DNA of 53,392 bases from Streptomyces avidinii (GTDB lineage Bacteria > Actinomycetota > Actinomycetes > Streptomycetales > Streptomycetaceae). Where the stretch lies: contig NZ_BMVL01000010.1 of NCBI RefSeq assembly GCF_014650695.1, forward strand, positions 87,201 to 140,592. The letters are read 5' to 3'. This document shows positions 41,831 through 49,703 of the stretch, piece after piece. Every line of letters begins with the position of its first letter. Position 1 is the first letter of the stretch. The notes under the pieces are model-generated. The model was not told where the DNA came from. It worked only from the letters and a program-made list of their open reading frames with translations, and made no database searches. The translations under genes and the position numbers were made by a program.

Positions 41831-41991
41831 GGCTTTGTCCCTCCGACGATCCGTTCGCGCGATCAGCCGCGCCGTACGCGGTCCACATTAGCCCGGAGAG
41901 GGGACGCCGACCGCGCAGAGCGGACACGCTCGCAGCGAACAGCCGCCGCAGCGGCCGGCGGAGACCGCCGGCGCTGCCGCGATCCGGTCCG

Positions 41992-42630
41992 TCAGGACTC
42001 GGTGCCGTGCAGCGGGAAGCCGGCGATGCCGCGCCAGGCCAGGGAGGTCAGCAGGCCGACCGCCGTGTCGCGGGCGACCGGGCTCTCGCTGGAGAGCCAG
42101 TAGCGGGCCACGACCTGCGAGACCCCGCCCAGGCCCACGGCCAGCAGCATCGACTCGTCCTTGGACAGGCCGGTGTCCTCGGCGATGACGTCGGAGATGG
42201 CCTCGGCGCACTGGAGGGAGACCCGGTCGACGCGCTCGCGCACGGCCGGCTCGTTCGTCAGGTCGGACTCGAAGACCAGCCGGAAGGCGCCGCCCTCCTC
42301 CTCCACGTACGCGAAGTAGGCGTCCATGGTGGCCGCCACGCGCAGTTTGTTGTCCGTCGTCGACGCGAGGGCGGTGCGCACGGCCAGCAGCAGGGCCTCG
42401 CAGTGCTGGTCCAGCAGCGCCAGGTACAGGTCGAGCTTGCCGGGGAAGTGCTGGTACAGCACCGGCTTGCTCACGCCGGCCCGCTCGGCGATGTCGTCCA
42501 TCGCCGCCGCGTGGTACCCCTGCGCGACGAAAACTTCCTGGGCCGCGCCCAGGAGCTGGTTGCGCCGGGCTCGGCGCGGCAGTCGCGTGCCCCGCGGACG
42601 CGCTGCCTCGGTCTGCTCGATGGCTGTCAC
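41992..42630 (-). CDS. TetR family transcriptional regulator
   Basis: A 212-residue repressor-type protein. The N-terminal helix-turn-helix is LLGAAQEVFVAQGYHAAAMDDIAERAGVSKPVLYQHFPGKLDLYLAL, shown here in overlapping parts. The ligand domain ends in SSESPVARDTAVGLLTSLAWRG. The GTG at 42630 is preceded by GGGAGG; an alternative GTG is 12 bases upstream. A 13-base palindrome at 42690-42702 is the likely operator. The DUF3107 gene downstream and the acidic protein gene upstream may be its targets. Its ligand is unknown. Confidence 0.88.
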   Translation of the reverse strand: MTAIEQTEAARPRGTRLPRRARRNQLLGAAQEVFVAQGYHAAAMDDIAERAGVSKPVLYQHFPGKLDLYLALLDQHCEALLLAVRTALASTTDNKLRVAATMDAYFAYVEEEGGAFRLVFESDLTNEPAVRERVDRVSLQCAEAISDVIAEDTGLSKDESMLLAVGLGGVSQVVARYWLSSESPVARDTAVGLLTSLAWRGIAGFPLHGTES

Positions 42631-42689
42631 GCCGCCTCCCACTTTCTCTTAGAACACAGTGCGCTCTGCGCCGCGCGGCCATCGTACTT

Positions 42690-42702
42690 TTCGGTAACCG
42701 AA
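42690..42702. promoter_or_regulatory. Candidate TetR operator
   Basis: TTCGGT-A-ACCGAA is a perfect inverted repeat about 60 bases upstream of the TetR gene start. Its place and odd-centre shape fit an autorepression site. Confidence 0.5.
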
Positions 42703-42813
42703 TCTGGAGGGTTCAAGCCGAGTTTTCTCGCGGTACGGACGGCCCGGAGGCGCTGGTCAGCGGTTTGATCAGCAGTTTGGTCGATGCTCGGTCGGCGCTC
42801 GGTCGACCGGGGG

Positions 42814-43029
42814 TCAGCGGTAGTCGTCCTCGTCCAGTGGCACCACCCGAGCCTGCTCGGCAGCATCGCCGTCCGTGGCCTCGCCCGCCGCGCCGGCCGT
42901 GATCGGGTCGTCCTCGTCCGGCCGGAGTTCGGCCAGCTGCTCCGCCACATCCGCCTCGGGCGCCTCAGGATCGAGGGTTTCCGGAAACTGCTCCCGGAAG
43001 GTGTCCGGCTCCGCAGGGTCGACAGTCAT
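42814..43029 (-). CDS. Small acidic hypothetical protein
   Basis: A 71-residue very acidic protein (Asp/Glu about one third, e.g. AEQLAELRPDEDDP and VVPLDEDDYR). It is probably disordered or DNA/protein-mimic-like, but no function is known. The ATG is preceded by GGGGAG at good spacing, which supports translation. It is upstream of the TetR gene, separated by 171 bases, and divergent from the hydrolase gene. Confidence 0.68.
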   Translation of the reverse strand: MTVDPAEPDTFREQFPETLDPEAPEADVAEQLAELRPDEDDPITAGAAGEATDGDAAEQARVVPLDEDDYR

Positions 43030-43046
43030 GCCGCTCCCCTCGCTTC

Positions 43047-43143
43047 CTTGTGTTCACTTACGAGCCTAGGAGGATCGCCGATCCACCGCTATACGGATCC
43101 ACGCTTCTTCGCATCGGCCTGTTTTTGTGATGGCGAACACAAG
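43047..43143. promoter_or_regulatory. Separated 9-base inverted repeat in a divergent promoter region
   Basis: CTTGTGTTC at 43047-43055 and GAACACAAG at 43135-43143 are perfectly inverted and 79 bases apart. They lie on both sides of the divergent promoter area between the acidic protein and hydrolase genes. Confidence 0.4.
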
Positions 43144-43164
43144 AAGTGGAGCGTGATCGTCTCG

Positions 43165-43178
43165 TAACATTGCCCGCA
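43165..43178 (+). promoter_or_regulatory. Candidate leaderless -10 box for hydrolase gene
   Basis: TAACAT at 43165-43170 lies 7 bases before the ATG at 43178, and no ribosome site exists. The -35 region is weak. Confidence 0.45.
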
Positions 43179-44173
43179 TGTCTTCGACCGAGCTGCCGGG
43201 CGTACGCTCCACCACCGAGCCGTCCTCCCCGGTGGGCGCCGTTCGGGTGGCCGAGGGTGAGCAGCTGCGCACCGTGACCCTGCCCGGGCTGGAGCTGGCC
43301 GTCCGGGACCGGCCGCCCCTGCGTACCGGACTGCCGCCCGCCCTCTTCGTGCACGGACTCGGCGGTTCCTCGCAGAACTGGTCGGACCTCATGGCGCAGC
43401 TGGCCGACACCGTCGACGGCGAGGCCCTGGACCTGCCCGGCTTCGGCTGGTCCCCACCACCCGCAGACCGGGACTACTCCGTCACCGCCTTCGCCCGCGT
43501 CGTCATCCGGCACCTCGACGCCGCCGGGCGCGGTCCGGTCCACCTGTTCGGGAACTCCCTCGGCGGAGCCGTCTCCACCCGCGTCGCGGCCGTCCGGCCC
43601 GACCTCGTGCGCACCTTGACCCTGATCTCGCCCGCCCTGCCCGAAGTGCGCGTGCAGAAGTCGGCCGTGCCGACCGCGCTGCTCGCCGTTCCCGGTGTGG
43701 CCGCGCTCTTCAGCCGGATGATGCGGGGGATCGGCGCCGAGCAGCGCACCCGGGGGGTGACGGAGCTCTGCTACGGAGACCCCTCCCGGGTGACGCCCGA
43801 TGGATTCCGCAACGCCGTGGAGGAGATGGAGCGGCGGATGGCCCTCCCGTACTTCTGGGAGGCGATGACCCGCTCCTCCCGCGGCATCGTCGACGCGTAC
43901 ACCCTCGGTGGCCAGCACGGACTGTGGCGGCAGGCGCAGCGCGTTCTCGCACCCTCCCTGTTGGTCTACGGTGGCCGGGACCAGCTGGTCTCGTACCGGA
44001 TGGCGCACAGGGCGGCCGCCGCCTTCCGCGGTTCGCGGCTGCTGTGTCTGCCCGAGGCCGGACACGTGGCGATGATGGAGTACCCCGGGGCGGTGGCCGC
44101 CGCCTTCCGGGAGCTGCTGAACGACACCGGAACGGGCGCGAGTGACCGAGATACCGAAAACGGCAGAGGCTGA
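43178..44173 (+). CDS. Alpha/beta-fold hydrolase
   Basis: A soluble hydrolase of 331 residues. HGLGGSSQNWSDL provides the oxyanion region, FGNSLGGAVSTRVA contains the nucleophile Ser, LVYGGRDQLVSYRMA the acid and LPEAGHVAMMEYPG the His. About 35 residues precede the core. The substrate is unknown. It seems to be transcribed from a leaderless promoter. The DUF3152 gene begins 5 bases after its stop, so the pair is probably co-transcribed, an order also seen in other actinobacteria from memory. Confidence 0.88.
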   Translation: MSSTELPGVRSTTEPSSPVGAVRVAEGEQLRTVTLPGLELAVRDRPPLRTGLPPALFVHGLGGSSQNWSDLMAQLADTVDGEALDLPGFGWSPPPADRDYSVTAFARVVIRHLDAAGRGPVHLFGNSLGGAVSTRVAAVRPDLVRTLTLISPALPEVRVQKSAVPTALLAVPGVAALFSRMMRGIGAEQRTRGVTELCYGDPSRVTPDGFRNAVEEMERRMALPYFWEAMTRSSRGIVDAYTLGGQHGLWRQAQRVLAPSLLVYGGRDQLVSYRMAHRAAAAFRGSRLLCLPEAGHVAMMEYPGAVAAAFRELLNDTGTGASDRDTENGRG

Positions 44174-44178
44174 GGACC

Positions 44179-45594
44179 GTGGGACGACATAGTCGCAAGG
44201 CCCCTGCTCCGGCACCCGCCCCGGCACCGGCCCCCGTCCGGCCGCAGCCCGAGCCCGCACCGCTGCCGTTCGAGGAGCCGCCCGCCGCGTACTGGCCCGA
44301 GCCGACCGTCACCCACCACGGGTACGTGTCCCAGGACCGGCCCGTCACCGGCGCGCGCACCGGGGGACACCCCCAGCAGTACGAGTCCGGCGGCGCCTGG
44401 GGATCCCGCCCCGACTCCCGGTACGGCGACTGGCACGGGGTGCGGCGCCCGCCCGGCGCCACCACGGGCACCACCGCCCCCACCGCCACCGTGTCGGCCC
44501 CCGCCGCCCTCATGGACTCGGACACCCCGGCCTTCGGCACGCCCGCGGTGGGCTTCCCGCAGGTCGTGCTGACGCCGCCGGGCGTCCCCGCGCCCACCCC
44601 CGTACCGGCGCACGACTTCGATCTCGACCCCGTCACCTCCACCGGCGCGCACCGCCGCGTGCCCGGGCCGCGGGGGCCCGTCGATCCGATGGTGCCCCCG
44701 GACGCGGACGCGGACGCGGGCGCGGGCGCGGACGCGTCGGCCGAGGAGCCGCCCGCCCGCGGCCTGAAGGTCCGTACGTACACCGGCATGGCCGCCGCGG
44801 CCGTCACCACCGTCATCGCCGTCGTCGTCGCGGGCCAGGTGCTCATGGACACGGACGGCGGCCGGGCCGGGGCGCAGGCCGCCGCCGGCGACAGCCGCGC
44901 CGACGAGGGCGCCTCCCGCTCGGACGGCCGCTCGATGCCGCCGCAGGCGGCCGCTCCCGCGGCGCCGTCCGCCCACGCCCCCGCGCCGGAGCTGACGTAC
45001 GAGCAGAAGATGGCACAGCAACTGCCGCTCGACGCGAAGCTCGCGGGCCCCGGGACCTTCGACACCGTGCCCGGGGTGGCCAAGGCGCCCGGCAAGGGCA
45101 AGCTCGTGCGCTACCGGGTGGACGTCGAGCAGGGCCTGGACCTGGACCCGCAGCTCTTCGCCGAGGCCGTCCACCGCACCCTCAACGACCCGCGCAGCTG
45201 GTCCCACAACGGCGAGCGGACCTTCGAGCGGGTGCCGGGCGGCGAGGCCGACTTCGTGATAACCCTGGCCAGCCCCGGGACCACCGGGGTCTGGTGCGCC
45301 AAGTCCGATCTGGACACCACCGTCGAAAACGTCTCCTGCGACTCCGCGAGCACCGAGCGGGTGATGATCAACGCGTTCCGCTGGGCGCAGGGGTCCGCCA
45401 CGTACGGGCCGGAGCAGATGTTCGCCTACCGGCAGATGCTCATCAACCACGAGGTCGGGCACCGGCTCGGGCACGCCCACGTGAACTGCCGGACGCCGGG
45501 CGCGCTCGCGCCGATCATGCAGCAGCAGACCAAGTCACTGAACATCAACGGCATCGAGTGCAAGGCCAACCCCTGGGTCTTCCCCGGGAATTGA
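44179..45594 (+). CDS. DUF3152 protein with metzincin-like zinc motif
   Basis: A 471-residue membrane-anchored protein. Residues 1-200 are Pro/Ala-rich and cytoplasmic, a membrane helix follows near residues 204-224 (AAAAVTTVIAVVVAGQVL), and the extracellular DUF3152 domain ends the protein. HEVGHRLGHAH at 424-434 fits the HExxHxxGxxH zinc signature and is followed by APIM with Met447, a possible Met-turn. Four outer cysteines could form disulfides. It may be a secreted-type peptidase; no activity is proven. GTG at 44179 has GAGG upstream. Confidence 0.85.
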   Translation: MGRHSRKAPAPAPAPAPAPVRPQPEPAPLPFEEPPAAYWPEPTVTHHGYVSQDRPVTGARTGGHPQQYESGGAWGSRPDSRYGDWHGVRRPPGATTGTTAPTATVSAPAALMDSDTPAFGTPAVGFPQVVLTPPGVPAPTPVPAHDFDLDPVTSTGAHRRVPGPRGPVDPMVPPDADADAGAGADASAEEPPARGLKVRTYTGMAAAAVTTVIAVVVAGQVLMDTDGGRAGAQAAAGDSRADEGASRSDGRSMPPQAAAPAAPSAHAPAPELTYEQKMAQQLPLDAKLAGPGTFDTVPGVAKAPGKGKLVRYRVDVEQGLDLDPQLFAEAVHRTLNDPRSWSHNGERTFERVPGGEADFVITLASPGTTGVWCAKSDLDTTVENVSCDSASTERVMINAFRWAQGSATYGPEQMFAYRQMLINHEVGHRLGHAHVNCRTPGALAPIMQQQTKSLNINGIECKANPWVFPGN

Positions 45595-45606
45595 CTCCGC
45601 GCGCGG

Positions 45607-45629
45607 CCCCGCCCGTCGACCGGGCGGGG
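45607..45629 (+). terminator. Hairpin terminator after DUF3152 gene
   Basis: CCCCGCCCG and CGGGCGGGG flank TCGAC. It begins 13 bases after the stop codon and ends 8 bases before the TTGACA of the next promoter. Confidence 0.7.
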
Positions 45630-45636
45630 ATCCGCG

Positions 45637-45674
45637 TTGACAATCCGTCCGATCATCGGCCATCGTTCTCCGCA
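45637..45674 (+). promoter_or_regulatory. Promoter of the leader ORF and second importer
   Basis: A perfect TTGACA at 45637-45642 is followed after 18 bases by CATCGT at 45661-45666. Transcription would start near 45674, the ATG of the leader ORF. Confidence 0.55.
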
Positions 45675-45769
45675 TGTCGCACCACCACACCATGACCGCG
45701 AGCGCCGCCATTGAGCGCGCGCTGCTCGGTGTGACCGCGCACAGCGTGGCCGACATTCTCTGTCGCTGA
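45674..45769 (+). CDS. Putative 31-residue leader peptide
   Basis: A short ORF beginning MSHHHTMTASAA and ending ADILCR, followed at once by the stop. It has three consecutive His codons and a final Cys-Arg. It has no ribosome site but starts at the predicted transcription start, so it would be read from a leaderless mRNA. Streptomyces leader peptides with a Cys-Arg end occur ahead of transporter operons, from memory; the cognate signal here is unknown. The hairpin at 45812-45847 lies between it and the binding-protein gene. Confidence 0.5.
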   Translation: MSHHHTMTASAAIERALLGVTAHSVADILCR

Positions 45770-45811
45770 GCCTGCCCGCAAGCGCCGCGACGACCCTCTT
45801 CGAGTTCCTTC

Positions 45812-45847
45812 GCCGCGCCCGGGTGTACGTACGCCCGCAGGCGCGGC
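45812..45847 (+). promoter_or_regulatory. Hairpin between leader ORF and importer gene (attenuator candidate)
   Basis: GCCGCGCC and GGCGCGGC form the outer stem and GGGTGTAC/GTACGCCC (one wobble pair) form the inner one. It lies 43 bases after the leader stop and 97 bases before the binding-protein ATG. Confidence 0.55.
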
Positions 45848-45943
45848 TTCCTCATGTTCCGGTGCCCCCTCGGTACCGCTGTCGACCGCTGCCCCTCGCG
45901 TGGCCCTTCCGCCCTTCCTTCACGCCGAGAGGTCTTCACACCC

Positions 45944-47695
45944 ATGTCTTCCGCCGGACCCGACCGTCATCTCATAGCGCGCCGCGTGGCCGCCGTCACC
46001 GTCAGCCTCGTCCTGGCCGGGGGCGCCGTGGCCTGCGGCCCCGAGGACGGTGCGGACAAGGCCGGTTCCGGCGGCAAGCCGGGCGCCGCCGGGGGTGCGC
46101 CGCAGCGGGGCGGCACCCTGACCGTCCTCAACTCCGAGCCGCAGAGCGACTTCGACCCGGCCCGGCTCTACACCTCGGGCGGCGGAAACGTTCCTTCGCT
46201 GGTCTTCCGCACCCTGACCACCCGCAACCGCGAGGACGGCGCGGCCGGCACCAAGGTCGTTCCCGACCTGGCCACCGACACCGGAAAGCCCAACGCCGAC
46301 GCCACCGAGTGGACGTACACGCTGAAGGACGGGCTGAAGTACGAGGACGGCTCCCCGATCACCAGCGCCGACATCAAGTACGGCATCGAGCGGTCCTTCG
46401 CCGCCGAACTGTCGGGCGGCGCCCCCTACCTGCGGGACTGGCTGGTCGGCGGGGACGCGTACGAGGGCCCGTACAAGGACGGCGGCAAGGGCCTCGACTC
46501 GATCGTCGTGCCCGACCCGAAGACGATCGTCTTCAAACTCCGCAAGTCCGAGGGCGAGTTCCCCTTCGTTGCCACCCAGACGCAGTTCGCGCCCGTCCCC
46601 AAGGCCAAGGACACCGGGGTCAAGTACGAGGAGCACCCCGTCTCCTCCGGCCCGTACAAGGTCGTCAAGAACGACAACGACGGCGAGCACCTCACCCTGG
46701 AGCGCAACGAGCACTGGGACGAGAAGACCGACGAGGAGCGCAAGGCCTACCCGGACAAGATCGACGTCCGCTCCGGCCTGGACGCCGCCGTCATCAACCA
46801 GCGCCTGACCACCAGCTCCGGACCCGACGCCGCCGCCATCACCACCGACACCAACCTGGGCCCGGCCGAGCTCGCCCAGATCGGCGACAACAAGGAGCTC
46901 GCGGGCCGCGTCGGCACCGGCCACTTCGGCTACATCAACTACCTGGCCCTCAACCCGAAGGTGGCCCCCTTCGACAACCCGAAGGTGCGCCAGGCCATCT
47001 CCTACGCCATCAACCGCACCAGCGTGATCAACGCCGCCGGCGGATCCGCGCTCGCCGAGCCGGCCACCACCTTCCTGCCCGAACGCGAGGCCTTCGGCTT
47101 CACCCCGTACGACCACTTCCCGGCGGGGAAGACCGGCGACCCGGCCAAGGCCAAGGAGCTGCTCAAGGAGGCCGGCTTCCCCGACGGCCTCTCCATCACC
47201 CTGACCCACTCCACCGCGCAGAACCGCCAGACCAGCCCCGAGGTCGCCACGGCGGTGCAGCAGGCGCTGGCCGCCGCCGGGATCACCGTCAAGCTGGAGG
47301 GCCTGGAGAACAACGCCTTCAACGAGAAGCGCTGGGACGTCAAGAACACCCCCGGGTTCTTCCTCTCCCGCTGGGGCGCCGACTGGCCCTCCGGCGCCCC
47401 CTTCCTCGCGCCGATCTTCGACGGCCGACAGATCGTCACCAACGGCTCCAACTACAACCACGCGCAGCTGAACGACCAGGCCGTGAACGCCGAGATCGAC
47501 GAGATCGCCAAGCTGACCGACCTCGCGGCGGCCGGCAAGCGCTGGGGCGCACTCGACAAGAAGATCGGTGAGCAGGCCCTGGACGTGCCGCTCTTCCACC
47601 CGGTCTACAAGCGGCTCGTCGGCAAGGACGTCAAGAACGTCGTCATCAGCGACTGGACCGGCGTCCTCGACGTCTCGCAGGTCTCCGTCAAGTGA
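45944..47695 (+). CDS. Oligopeptide ABC transporter substrate-binding lipoprotein (second cluster)
   Basis: A peptide-binding lipoprotein of 583 residues, SBP_bac_5 family. The signal peptide ends LAGGAVAC, so Cys31 is the lipidation site. Family features include LTVLNSEPQSDFDPARLYTSG, KDGLKYEDGSPITSADIKYGIERSF and VRQAISYAINR. The ATG at 45944 fits GAGAGG upstream; an earlier ATG at 45854 in frame is not preceded by a site. It is the first gene of a second importer and its sequence is distinct from the one at 1182. The transported peptide is unknown. Confidence 0.93.
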   Translation: MSSAGPDRHLIARRVAAVTVSLVLAGGAVACGPEDGADKAGSGGKPGAAGGAPQRGGTLTVLNSEPQSDFDPARLYTSGGGNVPSLVFRTLTTRNREDGAAGTKVVPDLATDTGKPNADATEWTYTLKDGLKYEDGSPITSADIKYGIERSFAAELSGGAPYLRDWLVGGDAYEGPYKDGGKGLDSIVVPDPKTIVFKLRKSEGEFPFVATQTQFAPVPKAKDTGVKYEEHPVSSGPYKVVKNDNDGEHLTLERNEHWDEKTDEERKAYPDKIDVRSGLDAAVINQRLTTSSGPDAAAITTDTNLGPAELAQIGDNKELAGRVGTGHFGYINYLALNPKVAPFDNPKVRQAISYAINRTSVINAAGGSALAEPATTFLPEREAFGFTPYDHFPAGKTGDPAKAKELLKEAGFPDGLSITLTHSTAQNRQTSPEVATAVQQALAAAGITVKLEGLENNAFNEKRWDVKNTPGFFLSRWGADWPSGAPFLAPIFDGRQIVTNGSNYNHAQLNDQAVNAEIDEIAKLTDLAAAGKRWGALDKKIGEQALDVPLFHPVYKRLVGKDVKNVVISDWTGVLDVSQVSVK

Positions 47696-48690
47696 GCATC
47701 GCCCTCAAGCAGTCGGCACCTGAGCAGCCGGTGCCCGCGCCCGGGGGCCTCGCCCCGGGCGCGGGCGCCGCGCGCCAGGTCTGGCGGCGCGTGCGCCGAC
47801 GCCCGGCGGCCCTCGCGGCCGGCGGGGTGCTGGCCCTGCTCGTCCTCCTCGCCCTCGCCGCGCCCCTGCTCGCCCAGCTCACCGGCCAGGACCCGAACGC
47901 GTACCACGACGACCTCGTCGACTCGGCGCGCGGCGGGGTCCCCCTGGGCTCCTTCGGCGGGATCTCCGCCGACCACTGGCTCGGCGTCGAGCCGGGCACC
48001 GGTCGCGACCTGCTGACCCGGCTCCTGTACGGCGCACGGATCTCCCTGCTCGTCGCCCTGGGCGCCGTCGTCGTCCAGACGCTCGTCGGGGTGGGCATCG
48101 GACTCGCCGCCGCGCTCGGCGGCCGGTTCGCGGGCCAGCTCATCGGCCGGTTCACCGACGTGATGATCGCGCTGCCGATGCTGGTCATCGGCATCGCCCT
48201 GACCGCCGTCGTCCCGCCCGACTTCCCGCGGCCGCTGCTGCTGATCCTGCTCATCGGACTGTTCGACTGGGGCGGCACCGCCCGGATGGTCCGCGCCCAG
48301 GCCCTCGCCCTGCAGGGCCTCGACTTCGTGGACGCCGCCCGGCTCTCGGGGCGGGGCAGGCTGGGCATCGCCCGCCGCGAGCTGCTGCCCTCGCTGGCCG
48401 CGCCCGTCATCACCATCGCCGCGATCAAGGTGCCCACCGCCATCGTGGCCGAGTCCTCGCTGTCCTTCCTCGGCGTCGGCGTCAAGCCGCCCACGCCCTC
48501 CTGGGGGCAGATGCTCTCCAGCGCACAGACCTGGTTCCGCGCCGACCCGACCTACGTCCTGCTCCCCGCGGGGCTGCTCTTCGTCACCGTGCTCGCCTTC
48601 ACCGTCCTCGGTGACGCCGTCCGCACGGCCCTCGACCCGCGCGAAGGCTCCCGCCTGCGGGTCGGCACCAGAAAGGAGCGCACGGCGTGA
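47692..48690 (+). CDS. Oligopeptide ABC transporter permease (OppC type)
   Basis: A 332-residue permease with a cytoplasmic leader of about 35 residues, a first helix (ALAAGGVLALLVLLALAAPLL) and five further helices. The EAA loop is FVDAARLSGRGRLGIARRELLPS, split by its usual Gly, and LSFLGVGVKPPTPSWG is the OppC signature. Its GTG overlaps the binding protein stop (GTGA). Unlike the first cluster, the OppC-type gene comes before the OppB-type gene. Confidence 0.93.
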   Translation: MSIALKQSAPEQPVPAPGGLAPGAGAARQVWRRVRRRPAALAAGGVLALLVLLALAAPLLAQLTGQDPNAYHDDLVDSARGGVPLGSFGGISADHWLGVEPGTGRDLLTRLLYGARISLLVALGAVVVQTLVGVGIGLAAALGGRFAGQLIGRFTDVMIALPMLVIGIALTAVVPPDFPRPLLLILLIGLFDWGGTARMVRAQALALQGLDFVDAARLSGRGRLGIARRELLPSLAAPVITIAAIKVPTAIVAESSLSFLGVGVKPPTPSWGQMLSSAQTWFRADPTYVLLPAGLLFVTVLAFTVLGDAVRTALDPREGSRLRVGTRKERTA

Positions 48691-49703
48691 CCCTCCCCCA
48701 GCTACCGCCGGGGGTGCCCCCGGTGCTCAAACGGACCGGCGGGGCACTGCTCGTGCTGCTCACCCTGTCCGTCGTCGTCTACGCCCTCTTCTACCTCGCC
48801 CCCGGCGACCCCGCCCGCCTCGCCTGCGGAGAGCGCTGCAATCCGGCGCAGATCGCCCAGGTCCGCGAACAGCTCGGCCTGAACGACTCCGCCCTCACCC
48901 AGTACCTGCACTTCCTCCAGGGGCTGCTGGTGGGCCGGGACTACTCCGGCGGAGCCGGGCTGCTCCTGCACTGCGACGCGCCCTGCCTGGGATTCTCGTA
49001 CCAGAACGACCAGCAGGTCACCGCCCTGATCCTGGACCGGCTGCCCGCCACCCTGTCGCTGGCACTGGGCGCGCTGGTGATCTGGCTGGTGGTCGGGGTC
49101 GGCGCCGGACTGCTGTCCGCGCTGCGCCGCGGCGGCATCACCGAGCGGGCCCTGACCGTCCTCACCCTCGCCGGGACCGGCACCCCCGTCTTCATCCTCG
49201 GGCTGCTGCTGCTCATGACCGTCTGCGCCTACCTCCAGTGGCTGCCGTTCCCGACGTACGTGCCGCTGACCGAGGACCCCGAGCAGTGGGCCTGGAACCT
49301 GCTCCTGCCGTGGGTGACGCTCGGCCTCTTCGAGAGCGCCAAGTACGCCCGCCTCACCCGCAGTTCGACCCTGGAGACACTCGCCGAGGACCACATCCGG
49401 ACCTTCCGCGCCTACGGGGTGGGGGAGCGGGCCGTCGTCACCCGGCACGCCGTGCGCGGCGCCGTCGCCCCCGTGATCGCGCTCAGCGCCGTGGACTTCG
49501 GCACGATGATCGGCGGCGCCGTACTGACCGAGTCGCTGTTCGGTATCCCCGGTCTCGGCAAGACCCTCATCGACGGGGTACGACTCGTGGACCTGCCCGT
49601 CGTGGTGGGCGTCGTCCTCGCCATCGGCACGGCCGTGGTCCTCGCGGGCGCGATCGCAGACCTGTTGTACGCCGCCGCCGACCGAAGGGTGACCCTCGCA
49701 TGA
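48687..49703 (+). CDS. Oligopeptide ABC transporter permease (OppB type)
   Basis: A 338-residue permease. Early residues (LPQLPPGVPP) come from a repeat-like DNA segment; then the first helix (ALLVLLTLSVVVYALFYLAP) and PGDPARLACGERCN. The EAA loop is EDHIRTFRAYGVGERAVVTRHA. LTESLFGIPGLGKTLIDGV and ADLLYAAADRRV are typical OppB ends. The GTG at 48687 has AAAGGAG upstream and overlaps the previous stop. The gene overlaps the ATPase gene by 4 bases. Confidence 0.92.
   Translation: MTLPQLPPGVPPVLKRTGGALLVLLTLSVVVYALFYLAPGDPARLACGERCNPAQIAQVREQLGLNDSALTQYLHFLQGLLVGRDYSGGAGLLLHCDAPCLGFSYQNDQQVTALILDRLPATLSLALGALVIWLVVGVGAGLLSALRRGGITERALTVLTLAGTGTPVFILGLLLLMTVCAYLQWLPFPTYVPLTEDPEQWAWNLLLPWVTLGLFESAKYARLTRSSTLETLAEDHIRTFRAYGVGERAVVTRHAVRGAVAPVIALSAVDFGTMIGGAVLTESLFGIPGLGKTLIDGVRLVDLPVVVGVVLAIGTAVVLAGAIADLLYAAADRRVTLA
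48692..48723 (+). repeat. Interspersed-repeat-like segment at the start of a permease gene
   Basis: CCTCCCCCAGCTACCGCCGG then GGGTGCCCCCGG resembles a short hairpin-type repeat (CTCCCCCAGCTACCGCTGGG... form) that I recall in many Streptomyces intergenic regions. Here it encodes residues 3-12 of the permease. Confidence 0.5.

Larger units (their letters stand above)
45595..45943 (+). promoter_or_regulatory. Leader region of the second peptide importer
   Basis: This 349-base gap contains, in order, a terminator for the previous gene, a promoter with TTGACA, a 31-codon leader ORF and a long hairpin (45812-45847) before the binding-protein gene. The order fits transcription or translation control by a leader peptide. 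Nothing else gene-like is seen. Confidence 0.6.

Noticed and set aside
42740..42815. GGTC-rich near-repeats upstream of the TetR gene
   Set aside because: Units are too irregular to call a repeat array; GC-rich drift explains them.
44365..44400. GGGGGACACCCCC in the DUF3152 gene as another interspersed repeat
   Set aside because: It is short and simple, and lies in the low-complexity coding region; I could not match it to the other repeats.
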